Shown: positions 10,564 through 21,897 of the stretch, one piece after another
Layout: every line of letters starts with the position of its first letter
Position numbering within the stretch: the stretch's first letter is position 1
From: Triatoma infestans
Taxonomy: Eukaryota; Arthropoda; Insecta; Hemiptera; Reduviidae
Length of the DNA stretch: 64,000 nt
Direction: 5' to 3'
Assembly: GCA_011037195.1 (NCBI GenBank)
Contig: JAAEAF010006931.1
Location: 1-64,000, forward strand
Made by a program: the position numbers and the translations under genes
The notes under the pieces: model-generated
Told to the model about the DNA's origin: nothing
Seen by the model: the letters and a program-made list of their open reading frames with translations, nothing else
Database searches by the model: none

Positions 10564-11280
10564 CTTCAATGGATTTCTAGAACTTTTTTTTTTTTATTCA
10601 ATAAAATCCATTTCAGGTAGGATTGAATAATCTTTTGTATAATATTTTACGTATCGTTTACATTGTTTGAGTTTGGACATATTTGAAAAAAAAATATTTC
10701 GAGGTACGAGAATTTATTGAATCTGGTTTTGATTTGAATTGTATTGTTGTTGTAGGCGTTAGGAATCGGAAACATGTTTTGGGTTTCATTTCAAAAGAGG
10801 ATATTAATCCGTACTATAATGTTAAGCTTTCTGATTAAAGTTTTAATTATTATCAGTGTTGTTATTACTATTTAACTCAGATGCCGGATTTTTTATTTTA
10901 ATCATTCTTCGTTCTTTAAAAAACATTATAATTGTTACAGAATTTTAAACAATTGCATGCCCAGCTACATGTCAAGTTTGTTAGATCATAAAGTTATATT
11001 AATCCTATTATTTTTAAGCCTATTTTTTTGTTGCTTTTTTTGTTTGTTTGTATTTTATTGTTCTTACAATTGTTGGAATGGTATCGGAATTTTGTTTGTA
11101 CTTCTTATTATTACAAAAAAAAATCATCTATACCTGTTTCGTGGTATGGGTGTTGGAAAAACCTATAGTTATAAATTATTAAGTTATGGTTTAGGTGACA
11201 GAGTTTACTTCGCTGGTAGGAATTATCCCTTGTTTGATATTTCTGTTGAACATAAATAAATTATTTTGGAAGAATTTAAT
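10564..11280. other. AT-rich DNA without recognised genes
   Basis: A 100-codon ORF at 10957-11259 encodes a hydrophobic low-complexity stretch from T-rich DNA. I see no family signature. Confidence 0.4.
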
Positions 11281-11283
11281 GAA

Positions 11284-11882
11284 TATATGGTCATTGGCGC
11301 CCGTAGCCTTCCCAGTGCACTGCCGGCCATCGGACAGTGTACACTTGTTACAGACAACACTGTCTATTACCGGACAGTGAACTGTAGAGGTTCTTAGAAA
11401 GAGTAAAATCTAAAGGCGCGTTCTCACGAGTCAAGTTTAGTTGTCCGATTATAGTTGATCAGCAAAAGTTGAATGCGATTTGAATCAGTTTTGGTTCATA
11501 CGTTTTAACTGAAATCGATCAAACCGTTGCAATAACGACACGGAGCTCTCTATGAGTTGAAAGCAAACTGAGAGACCAATTGGGCGATTCGGAGGTTCAC
11601 ACTTGTCAATACTTGAAAGATGGCGGGTTCAACTGAAAGATATGTCATACTTGAACGATAAAGTTTGACTCGGTCAAACTTTTGTTGATCCACTAAAAAG
11701 TTGATCAACTACATCGACAGAAAAGGTTCTCATTAGGTTTTTCATTCAACTTCTGTTGATCAACTAAAGTCGGTCAACTAAACTTGACTCGTGAGAACGC
11801 GCCTTAAGGGCAGCACAGCTCGATTCGAACTCGGGTCCTCCGCGTGTAAGTCCAGTGCGCTAATCACTGAGCTAATCCCTTT
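11284..11882 (-). mobile_element. SINE type B, split by a Harbinger MITE
   Basis: Read on the minus strand: tRNA-like head TAGCTCAGTGATTAGCGC, B box GAGTTCGAATC, then (after the inserted MITE at 11414-11804) a body with GACAGTGTTGTCTGTAAC and CCGGCAGTGCACTG, ending GGCGCCAATGACCAT. The same body occurs at 33.0, 48.1 and 52.5 kb. The anticodon-stem region (CTTACACGC) resembles a valine tRNA, which is an inference. Confidence 0.85.
11414..11804. mobile_element. PIF/Harbinger-type MITE in the SINE
   Basis: A 391-bp element with perfect terminal inverted repeats of about 30 bp, beginning AGGCGCGTTCTCACGAGTCA. It is flanked by TAA on both sides (11411-11413 and 11805-11807). Removing the element and one TAA restores the SINE sequence as in the copy at 52.5 kb, so the target duplication is TAA, the 3-bp TWA signature of PIF/Harbinger. 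No coding capacity. Confidence 0.85.
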
Positions 11883-12185
11883 CCTGAAAATTATAATTTA
11901 TATAGCTACAAAAAATTTTGATGAGGCTCAATTTTTTTGATGAAGTTTAAAGCTGAACTGAGGCTCAACTAGCAATGTAAAGGAAAATTTAAAATGTTAT
12001 ATATTATATATTTTAAATAAATTAATTTGATTCTTCTTTTTTACTTTTATAATTTTTCTTTGAGTGATCTTTTAAGGTCATGGATTATGCGGTAATTTTA
12101 TATCATTTCACATAATAACACGAGGGGGTAGACTGTTTGTTGCATGTATAGGACAAGAGAGAGAAAACTGCTCGATTTGTTCACA
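11880..12185 (-). repeat. repeat upstream of SINE head, copy 1
   Basis: Homologous to 15576-15744 plus 16408-16525 on the plus strand (shared CTCTTGTCCTATACATGCAA, ATTATGTGAAATGAT, TTGAGCCTCATCAAAATTTT). Both copies run straight into a SINE-like tRNA head, so the two are a duplicated segment or the 5' part of a longer composite repeat. This copy lacks the Tigger element and gives its empty site. Confidence 0.75.
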
Positions 12186-12189
12186 AAGT

Positions 12190-12795
12190 TACAATATTGG
12201 AATATTGTTTCTGTGAATATTAATATAGAGTTCTCAGCCTTGAAGATAAAAATAATTTTAAATATTCATAAAAAAAAAAAAAAATGTGATTGGTGAAAAT
12301 ATTTGTACAGCACAATGAATACATAAATATATTTTTCTATATTTATAGCAATAAATCAAAAGACCAAATGGAAATGAATAACATATAATATTTTTTATGC
12401 ATATATGTATGTATATTAGTTGATTGCAATAATAATTAATTGTTCACTGATTCATTCAGAAAACAAGCCTTAATAAAAAATTATACAATAAAGTATAAGT
12501 TGTAGTGTTTTTAAAAAAAACTTAAGTTTTATCTATGAATCAACTGTTATGGGAAATGTTTAACTTTCTATAAATTACTACGTGTGTATAACTTATTTTG
12601 AGCTTTTATACTTGTGTGTTTGAAGTGTTTAGTTGCTTAACTAGCAAATATCATATGCTAATATCTCTTTTGTATTCTTAATTTTTATGAAACAATACTA
12701 CATAATGCTTTTTTTTTGTGAACGGAATTAATAAATAACCAATATTAATTTACGTGTGCATCTATCGTTTTTACCCAGTTTCCTTTAAATGCTAA
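12190..12795. other. AT-rich DNA without genes
   Basis: No coding feature or element recognised. Confidence 0.5.
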
Positions 12796-12796
12796 G

Positions 12797-13813
12797 AAAA
12801 AAAAATCTGGTGTGAAACACTCACACAACTTTCTCTTACTCCAGTTTTCAAACTTCAAATTGACAAATTTTAACAATAGTGTACCAAATTTAATGAAATT
12901 CGTCAGAGTTCGTCGAAAACTAAAAAAAAACTGTTCAGTAAAAGCGCACTTCCGGTTTACTAATTTTCTAGAAATACGGAATTTTGGACATTTATTTATT
13001 TCTAATTAATTTTGTTTGGATGGTAGAATTGTATAACCAACTATGATAGCACTTTAGAGAAAAACATAACCCCTCCTCTCACCCCAAAAACCCCCATAAA
13101 TGAAGTTATTAGAAGAAATGTTTCAAATAAAAGTTATAGCTCTTTATACGTATAGTACACATACCTAGTTTAAAGAAAATCGTTGGAGCCGTTTTCGAAA
13201 AAATACCAGAAAACTGAAAAACACAATTCAGTAAAAATGCACTTCCGGTCATCCGATTTTTTTTTTTCTAAGCTCGGAATTTCAACAGCAAATTTAATTT
13301 TAATTAATATTATTAATACGACCGAATTGTATAGTAGACTGAAATAGCACTTTAGAGGAAAACCTAATCCCACCACTCCCCCAAAACTGCCCTTAAATGA
13401 ATTTTCCCGGAAGAAAGTTTTCAAATAAAAGTTGTAGCACTTTGTATGTGTACTTGATATAATACCAAGTTTTAAGAAAATCATCGGAGCCGTTTTTGAG
13501 AAAATTGCAACAAAGTAAAAAAACCCAACTTGTAAAGTGGCACTTCCGGTTGAGGAATTTTGACAGATCCGACCCACTGTCGGATCCCATTGTGATACCT
13601 AAACGGAATATCAAGTTTAAGCTATCTACGATTTTTCTTTTTTGAGCTATGCTGTTCAAATACACACACACACACAAAACCATTTTCTAAAAACCACTTT
13701 TTTTTGACTCAGGGGACCTCAAAACGGATATTTCCGGTGAAAACTCGATATATTCGAAAATTTGACATGATGACAATACTTCCTCTTACTAGGAGTATGT
13801 GAAAGTAAAAAAA
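12797..13813 (-). mobile_element. ETS-box repeat, copy 3
   Basis: Complete minus-strand copy. Right end CTGGTGTGAAACACTCACAC and ACTTTCTCTTACTCC at 12797-12843; left end AGGAGTATGTGAAAGT at 13806. Three perfect CACTTCCGGT boxes (12948, 13240, 13541) are spaced 292 and 301 bp. CA microsatellite near 13662-13678. The short minus-strand ORFs here (13170-13683) merely traverse the repeat. Confidence 0.8.
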
Positions 13814-14040
13814 TGTCAAAGTACTGGTGAAAAATGCTTCTGCAATTTAGTGTCTTTAAAAGTACAGAAACTTACCAATGCTATATATATATATATAGTA
13901 ACATTATTCCGCTTGAAATATGGTGAGAGATTTAAGAGATGGTGATGCTGTGAAAGAACTGAGAAGAGGGATTCCACCGGAGTTAGTAAGTGTCTGAGAC
14001 AGAATGAAAAAGAATGCATGCACAGATTATCATATAGTAG

Positions 14041-14795
14041 GCCACACCTACTTTATGTAAGCCCTAGATGTTAATTAACTTATGTATTATAATTTGTATA
14101 CGATTTTGTATAATTCCCTTTAAAAAAAGTATTGAATAGTTAATATCCTGATATATTAGAAAGATTCTTCAGTCCTGTCACAACCTTCATTTATTTTTAT
14201 TATTCCTTTTAATTGTATTTGTTTAATCTGTTAATAAATTGATGTCATAATATGTTTAAAAAAATCATTTTGTCAAATAAAACTAACATTAGAATATATC
14301 CTTAAATCAGTAAAATTCTTAAAGATAATTTTTGTTGTCAAGACAACCTTTATAGCCTAATAATCTAATAGGATAAATCTAATCTTTGTGATATGATTTT
14401 TCATTCATGGACAAAATTATTTCATACAATTTTTTCATAATCAATAGATGGTTAAAAAAAAAAAAAACTAAGAAAATTTACTAAATACCAAGATAATTTA
14501 GAAAATAAATACACATACAGATAATAAAATATGGTTATCTAAGGTTATATCACGAACGCTAGTAATTTTTCCGTTAATTTTGGGTTGATAATTTTTATAT
14601 GATAATATGATAATTTCACGACTGTATAAAGTGAACAAGTGATTACAAATGGAAAAATTTGTAGAAATTTTGTAATCTATTTAAAGTTTGGAAACAAAAA
14701 AAAAATTATCTATGGCATTCAATTTAATTATTATTTCTCGAACATTGTAAAATTGATTTGATTAGATAATTTGTAGTAATAATGATAATAATTTT
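14041..14795. other. AT-rich DNA without genes
   Basis: Nothing recognised except homopolymer runs. Confidence 0.5.
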
Positions 14796-14799
14796 TTTA

Positions 14800-15510
14800 A
14801 TGAAAAATCTGATATAGAACACTCACCATTTTCAGTTACTATAATTTACAGAGTAAAAATTCGCAATTTACTTTGCGAAAATTAAAAGCGTCTTTACTAA
14901 ATTTAACTGACCTCAATATTATATGTATAGCTACGAAAATCTGAACTAAAAATTTATACATGAAGGAGGCGTGGTCATGGAGCTTTGCAGAGCTCATGTG
15001 AAAATCTATTACTTGAAATCATGTTTCAATATCAAGTTACTAAAGAAACTCATTAAAATGTTTACGAACAAATTGCAGAAAACTGTACTTCCGGCCAACC
15101 CATTTACTTCATACTCGGAGTTTTGACAATACAGTTAGTTAATTCTTATTACTATTGTATGGACAAAAAAAATCGTATATAAAATACACGAATGACACTT
15201 TAGAGGAAGGAAGTTAATGTTAATGGAAATAGTTTGAACCGTTTTAGACGAACTTGTAAAAAACTAAAAAAAAAAAAAAAAATCCATTTAGTTAAGTAGT
15301 ATTTTCAGTTGATCGATTTTGAACAGACTTATTACCAGGTTTCCTGGTAAGAACTTAAACCAAAAATATCAATATCATATTTCTGTGATTTTTTCCATTT
15401 TTGAGTTATACTGGAACTACAAAATCACGCATGCACACACCATATAATTTCTAAAAACTCAATTTCTCTGACTCAAAGTGAAAAAAAATTTAAATTTCCA
15501 TTAGGAAGTC
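14800..15510 (-). mobile_element. ETS-box repeat, decayed copy
   Basis: Right-end relic AAAATCTGATATAGAACACT at about 14802, one TACTTCCGG box near 15089, the CACTTTAGAGGAA block, and a left-end relic with a short CA stretch near 15430. Strongly diverged. Confidence 0.55.
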
Positions 15511-15746
15511 AGGGAAACGGTGAAACACTGCTTAGTTCAGTGTCCCAATACTAGGTTTCGAATATCTGGGTTTCGAAAACGAGCGGTTTTCTCTCTTGTC
15601 CTATACATGCAACAAACAGTCTATCCCCACGTGTTATTATGTGAAATGATACAAAATTGCCTTCCAAGAGCTTCCAGGACCTTAAAAGAGCACTCAATGA
15701 AAAATTAAAAAAAAAGAAGAATATTCAAATTAATTTATTTATAATA

Positions 15747-16405
15747 CAGTGCAGTCTCGATTATCCGTCACTCTTTTACCCGTCACCTCCAATTATCCGT
15801 CACGGTGTTTGTGCCCACACATTATGTACATACTATGTACTCTTTATTGTACACGGCGCGGGCGCAATATAATTTCTGGATTTTCCAAAATCTATTTTGA
15901 GTGATGACGAAATAATTGCAAATTTGCATCCAACTGATGAAAATAATAGCGACAATGAAGAAGATGAAATTCAAATTTCAAAAATTACTAACACCGAAGC
16001 CGAAATTTCGATTTCCAAATTTATTGAATGGTACGACCAAGAAGAGTGCGATAGTACATCAAATTTACTTTTAAGGAAACTGCAAGTTCTTGCAGCCAAG
16101 AAAGTGAGGAATTCTAAAAAATAGTCAACAATGATGAGTTTCTTCAAACCCTCACAAGAATAAAATCAAAGATTAGAAAAAACATGCAACAAATAAAAAA
16201 AAATAAATTAAAAAAATACACAAAAAACCTTTTTAATGCTGGCTCGGTTTCCGTGACGGTCACAACCCCGTATAAAAAGCAGAGTGGAATGTTTTTAAAA
16301 AACTAATAAAATATAAATTCTCCAACCTTGTTTTCTGTTAACCGTCTATTCTCTTATCCGTCAACCGTCTGGTCCCGAACGTGACGGATAATCGAGGCTG
16401 CACTG
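15747..16405 (+). mobile_element. pogo/Tigger-derived DNA transposon
   Basis: A 659-bp element flanked by TA duplications (15745-15746, 16406-16407). Terminal inverted repeats start CAGTGCAGTCTCGATTATCC and end with the near-inverse GGATAATCGAGGCTGCACTG, the typical Tigger/pogo terminus. GTCAC-type subterminal repeats (CCGTCAC, GTGACGG) recur. The interior keeps only the 3' end of a transposase gene, so it is an internal-deletion, non-autonomous derivative. The empty site is seen at 11880-12185. Confidence 0.85.
15897..16124 (+). pseudogene. Tigger transposase C-terminal remnant
   Basis: About 75 codons open at a TTG with no ATG and end at TAG. The sequence has the acidic stretch NNSDNEEDEIQ and then FIEWYDQEECDS and LRKLQVLAAKK, a layout typical of the C-terminus of pogo/Tigger (CENP-B/jerky-like) transposases. 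The N-terminal DNA-binding domain and DDE core are missing. It lies within the element's terminal repeats in sense orientation and could not act as a transposase. Confidence 0.7.
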
Positions 16406-16518
16406 TATATAACATTTTAAATTTGCCTGATTGCTAGTTGAGCATTTATTTATCTTTAAACTTCATCAAAAAATTGAGCCTCATCAAAATTTTGTAGCTG
16501 TATAAATTATAATTTTCA

Positions 16519-16770
16519 GGGAAGGGATTAGCTCAATGATTAGCGCACTGACACGCGAGGCCCCTGGTTCAAGTCCAGCTGTGCTGCCCCTTAGATCACT
16601 CCCAAAGGAATGCTTCGAGGAATCAGAGAACAAGTTGGGATATCTTAAGATATTGTAGTTAGACCGGTAGACTGCTGAGGGAGCCTTCATAGGAGTAGAC
16701 CTTTCTTTATCGTGGGAATATAAGAGCCATTTTGATACCCCGCGCTTTCGGGCGCCCATTAAAAATAATG
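16519..16770 (+). mobile_element. SINE with type-B head and different body
   Basis: Head with A box TTAGCTCAATGATTAGCG and B box GGTTCAAGTCC as in SINE type B, but after CTGTGCTGCC the body is different (AGGAATGCTTCGAGGAATCA, later ACCGGTAGACTGCTGAGG) and ends GGGCGCCCATT followed by ATGATG repeats. Either a second subfamily or a chimera sharing a tRNA head. Confidence 0.7.
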
Positions 16771-17770
16771 ATGATAATAACTTTTAATAGAAATTCTAAT
16801 TTGAAGACGAACTTCAAATAGGAATAAGAATTTAGGTAAAAGAGTGTTCCATTACTAATTTTTGTAGATTGAAACTTCTATTTTACTTAACTTAAACGTC
16901 GTCTATGGAAATCAATCTTCTTTTTTTTCAAGAATTAATAATCGTTTAATAATATCGTCAAGAACTTGTAGTTCCAATATTGTGGATATTGGTAAGTTAG
17001 TATTAATGTACAGATTGAACGCAATTCAAGTATACATGTTCATATTGAATAAACACCTGCTTATTTTTGAAAAAAATGTCAAGAAGTGATCAGTAAATAA
17101 TTTAAATAAACAAAACACTCAACGATTATGTAAGAAGTTCTCAGTTGAAGTACTGCTTATTAGTTAATAATTCATAACAATCATATTGAAACCAAAAGTT
17201 GAACAAGCCCAGAACATTGTGACCATTTCAAAAGTTTTGAATGAAGGACTATATTACACACATGTTTACATCGTGTATACATTTGAAAGAGATATAATTT
17301 AATTCGCTCTAATTATTTAACTTCACCTACTACAGAAAGTGTGTATGATTATTATTATTATTATTATTATATAAATAAGTAACTGCAGAAGTTTTACCTC
17401 TATACTCTAATTGAGTATTCACCTCTTCTATGTCAAGGCTAATACGGTTTGTTACGCTTTCTTAATCACAAAGATTAGTTTTTATGTTTTGCAGTTACTA
17501 TATTCACTATAAAAACTACTTGCAATAAACAACTTATTCACTAAAACAATTTCATTTTCAAAAACTATTTTATTAATCTAAACATAAGATGAAAATATTT
17601 AAAGCAAGCAGACAATAATGGAAGCAAAAATGTTAATTACAGTGGAAGTTAGCTTGTTCTCTATTTTCTCATTTGAATAGGATTTACAAACCAGCTAATA
17701 GTCGAAAAACTCAAAATAATTAAAAGCTATTGGAAGTGGTTATCCATTTTTCTTTTTTCATTGATTACAA
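16771..17770. other. AT-rich DNA without genes
   Basis: No coding feature recognised; ATT microsatellite at about 17347-17369. Confidence 0.5.
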
Positions 17771-17773
17771 TTT

Positions 17774-18704
17774 AAAAAAATCTGAAACCATCACAAGACT
17801 TTCTCTTAAACCAGTTTTCAAAATTGAAAGTGACAAATTTTATAGCTTGTGTACCAAATGTAACGAAATTCGTCGAAATCTGTTCAGTAAAAGCGCACTT
17901 CCGGTTTACTTATTTTCTTGAAACTTGGAATTTTGGTCATCTATTTATTTCTAATTAATTTTTTTTTGATGGTAGAATTGTATAATTAACTATTACAGCA
18001 CTTTAGATAAAAACATAACCCCAACCCTCACCCCAAAAACCCCCTAAAAATGACTCTACCAGGAGAAATGTTTTATATGTGCAGTTTATATTTCTAGGTT
18101 AAAGACTCGTTTTTGAGAAAATACCAGAAAACTAAAAAATACATTTCAGTAAAAACGCACTTCCGGTCATCCAATTTTTTTCAAACTCGGAATTTCAACA
18201 ACACATATAATTCCCATTAATATTATTTAGATGGCAGAATTGTATAATAAACTGAAATAGCACTGTAGAAGAAAACCTAACCCCACCTCTTCCCCATAAG
18301 TACCCTTAAATGAATTTTTCCAGAGGAATGTTTCAAATAAATGTAGTAGATCTTTGTATGTGTAGTTGATATATAAAGTTTGAAGAAAATCGTGAGAGCC
18401 ATTTTTGAGATAATTGCAAGAAAGTAAAAAGATTAATAAGTAAAGTCGTACTTCCGGTCGAGGAATTTTGACTGCTGACCAGCTGCCGGATCCCATGGTG
18501 ATACCTAAACGGAATATTATGTTTAAGCTTTCTACGATTTTTTTCGTTTTTGAGCAATGGTGTTCCCATGCACACACACACACACACGCACTGACCATTT
18601 CTAGAAACCACTTTTTTTGACTCAGGGGACTTCTAAACGGATATTTCCGGTGAAAACTCGATATCGAAAATTTGACACGATTACAATACTTCTTTTGCTT
18701 TCTT
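17774..18704 (-). mobile_element. ETS-box repeat, copy 4
   Basis: Minus-strand copy with decayed right end (TCTGAAACCATCACAAGACT) and decayed left end near 18700. Boxes: CACTTCCGGT at 17896 and 18158, TACTTCCGGT at 18449. CA microsatellite at about 18572-18590. Confidence 0.75.
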
Positions 18705-18799
18705 TTTCAACAAAGGAATGAAAATGCTAAGTTGATTCTTTATAACTCATATCAATTTTACAAAACAGCAAATATTATGTTAGAAATAACTCGATTTTT

Positions 18800-19150
18800 G
18801 CATTTTTTATTTTATTTTTATAAAAAAGTTTATTGCACAATTTGACCTACAAAGGGAAAATCAGTAAAAAAAATTCTAAACTAGGGTTTTCATAAAAATA
18901 ATTAGCCAATCACAGTGTAGAAATGATATGAAATATGGGTGTTTGCTGGGCTAATCAGAAATTTAGAATTATCATATGGACCACGCCCACATTTGACACC
19001 TTCTTCTACTTCACTTTGATTGGCTAATTATTTATAATTAATTATTTCTACGAAAAATTTAGTTTAGAATTTGTTTACTATTTTCACTCGGTAGCTATTT
19101 TATAAATTATCCAATTATGCAATAAAAATTTAAAAAATAACAACCTATTT
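18800..19150. mobile_element. long-armed palindromic MITE
   Basis: An imperfect palindrome of about 350 bp. The left arm contains AATTCTAAAC and AATAATTAGCCAATCA; the right arm holds their inverse (TGATTGGCTAATTATT, GTTTAGAATT) at matching distances. Outer arm parts (TTTATTGCACAATT and AATTATGCAATAAA) also pair. No coding capacity. It sits between two fragments of ETS-box repeats. Superfamily not determined. Confidence 0.75.
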
Positions 19151-19192
19151 CTGATATATTTAATGTTTTATAATAATTATTGATGTTAATGT

Positions 19193-19335
19193 GATTTTTC
19201 GTTTTTGAATTCTAAAAATAACTTTTTTGGACTCAGGGGAAACTCAAAACGTGCATTTCCGGTGAAAACTCGATATCGAAAATTTGACACGATTGCAAGA
19301 GTTCCTCATACTAGGAGTAAGAGAAAGTAAAAAAA
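19193..19335 (-). mobile_element. ETS-box repeat, left-end fragment
   Basis: Only the terminal 140 bp: the GACTCAGGGG block, TTTCCGGTGAAAACTCGATA and the terminal repeat TAGGAGTAAGAGAAAGT. The TG microsatellite is missing. Confidence 0.8.
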
Positions 19336-19359
19336 AAGTGAAAAATAAACCCTTAGAAA

Positions 19360-20213
19360 TAAAAAATAAACTGGTGTAAAACACTCACACAACTTTTTCT
19401 TAAATTTGTAATTGACAAATTTTATAATTAAAGTGTACCAGATTTAATGAATTCGTCAGAAAACTGAAAAAACCTGTTCAGTAAGAGCGCACTTTCGGTT
19501 TACTAATTTTCTTGAAACTAGGAATTTTGGCCATCAATTTATTTCTAATTAATTTGTTTTAGATGTTTACGTTCCTTGTATAAAGAAATTCGTTGGACTG
19601 TTTTCGAGAAAATACCAGAAAACTGAAAAATGTATTTTTTAAAAACGCACTTTCGGCCATCCAAACGTGGAATTTCAACAAAAAATTTAATTCTAATTAA
19701 TACATTTAGATAACAGACTTAATATAGTAAACTGAAATAGCACTTTAAAGCAACCCTTCCTTCAAAAGTGCTCAATTATTCCAGAGAAATGTTTTAAATA
19801 AAAGTTGTAGTTCTTTGTATGTGAGGTTGCTACAACAAGTTTGAAGAAAATCGTTGGAGCCATTTTTGGGAAAATTGCAAAAAAGTGAAAAAACTATTCA
19901 GTAAAGTGGTACTTCCGGTTGAGGAATCTTGACACATAACTTACTATCAGATCCCATAGTGATACCTAAACGAAATATCAAGTTTGAACTTTCTGCGATT
20001 CTTCGCTTTTTAAGTTATGCTGTTCACATACATACGTACATACATACATTACACACACATATATATATATACAGACACACACACACACACACAATTCTCT
20101 AAAAAACACTTTTTTGAATCAGGGGACTTCAAAACGGATATTTTCGGTGAAAACTCGATATCGAAAATTTGACACGATTACAATACTTCCTCGTACTAGG
20201 AGTAAGAGAAAGT
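19360..20213 (-). mobile_element. ETS-box repeat, copy 6
   Basis: Right end CTGGTGTAAAACACTCACAC; left end CTAGGAGTAAGAGAAAGT at 20213. Boxes partly mutated (CACTTTCGGT near 19490). A large CA/TA microsatellite fills 20030-20093 at the conserved position. Shorter than copy 1 by internal deletion. Confidence 0.75.
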
Positions 20214-20925
20214 AAAAATCTGGTGTCAAACATGCACACGGTTTCTCTTACTGCGAAATGGCAAATTTTCTTCATACTTACAATTCTTATTACTGTTTAA
20301 AACCGGCGGCATTTTCTGTGGAGAAAATCGCAAAAAACTGAAAAACCTATTTAGTAAAGTCACACTTCCGCTCTATCGATTTTCTTCAAACTGGGAATTT
20401 TGGCAACTTATATAATTCTAATTAATATTATTTAGTTGACAGAATTGTATAGCACATTGTTGAACTGAAATAGCATATTAGAGGAAAACGTAACCCCACT
20501 CCCCGAAAGTTCCCTTGAAGGAATTTTCGCGAAGAAATGTCAATAAAATTTTTAGCACTTTATAAGTACAGTTTAAAGAAATTCGTTGGAGCTTTTTTAG
20601 AAAAAATAGCAGAAAATTAAAAACTACTTTCAGTAAAAACGCATTTTTCCGGTTATCCGATTTTGTTCAAACTTGGAATTTCATCAACATATTTAATCAT
20701 AATTACTATTATTTAGATGATAGAATTGTATAATATACTGGACTTGCACTTTAGAGGTAACCACAACCCCTCCCCACCCACAAAAGTGCCCTTAAATGAA
20801 TTTTCCCATAGAAATGTTTCAAATAAAATTTGTAGTGTAGTTGATACACCAGGTTTAAAGAAAATCGTTGGAGCTGTTTTTAGAGAAAATTAAAAAAAAA
20901 AACTTAATTCAGGGAAAATGATCTA
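20214..20925 (-). mobile_element. ETS-box repeat, copy 7 (partial)
   Basis: Starts immediately after copy 6 with AAAAATCTGGTGTCAAACAT and keeps about two monomers, then stops without a left end near 20925. Confidence 0.65.
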
Positions 20926-21350
20926 GTACATAAAACTCCCGACAAATCTTGAAAAATGTGGCAACTAGCGTACCGTAATTCAGATTTACAAGGGGTATGT
21001 GCTTACTATTGGAAAACTTTCATAGACTAAGGGGCTAGCTGTAAACCAAGCATGTAACGACAACAATAATTGGACTAAAATCCAATCATGCAATGTTCGG
21101 TAGCATACCTATACAAAATTAAGGAGAGAACCTCTTCCTTATGCGAGAGGTGCCACGAGCGGGGGAAGACCTCAAAGTACTGATAACGCACAAAATGAAC
21201 ATATTATTCAAACAGCTTTACAAATATTTGTATGCTTTATTTCATCAATATGAGGATATTATTATATTCTATAATAATATATAAATCATGAAAAACTAAT
21301 TTATGAATTCTTTATCTAAAATGAAGCTTAAGGTTCGATAAAAATGTTAT
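20926..21350. other. unique DNA without a recognised gene
   Basis: Slightly more GC-rich at 20940-21190 than its surroundings, with no open frame of note. Confidence 0.4.
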
Positions 21351-21358
21351 TCGATTAT

Positions 21359-21897
21359 TGTAAATTGGATGTTGAGGTTCGGTCATACAAAAGAACTCTT
21401 TTTAAATTTCTACCGACGTTACGGCAAATATATTGCCTTCTTCAGGGTCTGTACATAGGTTTTAATACAAATCAATAAAAAATAGAAACAACATAAAATA
21501 TCAACTTAAACTAAATATTTTGAAAATAAAAATTTTTTGAAATAAACTATATAAATAAACCAAATAAAAAGTATGATATATACATAGCACATTTACATTT
21601 ATTTTAAACTATTGTTGTAGAACAGATCAATATTAAACTAAATCACAACTATTAAAACTTTGACAATATGTGGCATATATAAGAGTAAAGTATGGAAATA
21701 ACTTAGGAAATGTACTTACAAAAATTTTCAGTTAGAATTCCAGTAGTAATTAATCTAGTTTAACCTGCGACATACCATCACCAAGTGTTACGGACATTGG
21801 ATGGGTCAAGGTTTATAAAGGGCTAGGAGAGCGGATGGGAAAACCGTGTCTTTGTCTGTATTCTTTTTTATGACCGAACCTCAACATCCAATTTACA
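21359..21897. mobile_element. foldback element P3 with hammerhead-like motif
   Basis: A 539-bp element bounded by perfect 28-bp inverted repeats (21359-21386 and 21870-21897, starting TGTAAATTGGATGTTGAGGT). Just inside the left arm is a hammerhead-like motif on the minus strand (21412-21448). The interior is AT-rich and non-coding. Best explained as a non-autonomous Penelope-like or retrozyme-like element; that class is inferred from the ribozyme motif. Confidence 0.65.
21412..21448 (-). ncRNA. degenerate hammerhead ribozyme motif (P3)
   Basis: Read on the minus strand: stem I ACC, core CUGAAGA (21439-21445), stem II GGCAA/UUGCC with a 5-nt loop, core GUAA (GAAA expected), stem III ACGU, cleavage triplet GUC, then GGU closing stem I. 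The A-to-U change in the GAAA box should abolish cleavage. Confidence 0.6.

Larger units (their letters stand above)
15576..16530 (+). repeat. repeat upstream of SINE head, copy 2
   Basis: Plus-strand counterpart of 11880-12185, interrupted at 15745-16407 by a Tigger-derived element. It leads into the SINE head at 16519. Confidence 0.7.

Noticed and set aside
10957..11259. 100-codon ORF with strongly hydrophobic N-terminus
   Set aside because: The hydrophobicity comes from T-rich DNA; no conserved motif or homologous pattern was seen. GMGVGKT alone is not enough for a P-loop protein.
12812..13683. Several ORFs of 65-135 codons around 12.8-13.7 kb (and equivalents at 18.2, 26.8, 27.2, 37.2, 42.6 kb)
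   Set aside because: They follow the ETS-box repeat in different frames in different copies and show no consistent protein, so they are not genes.
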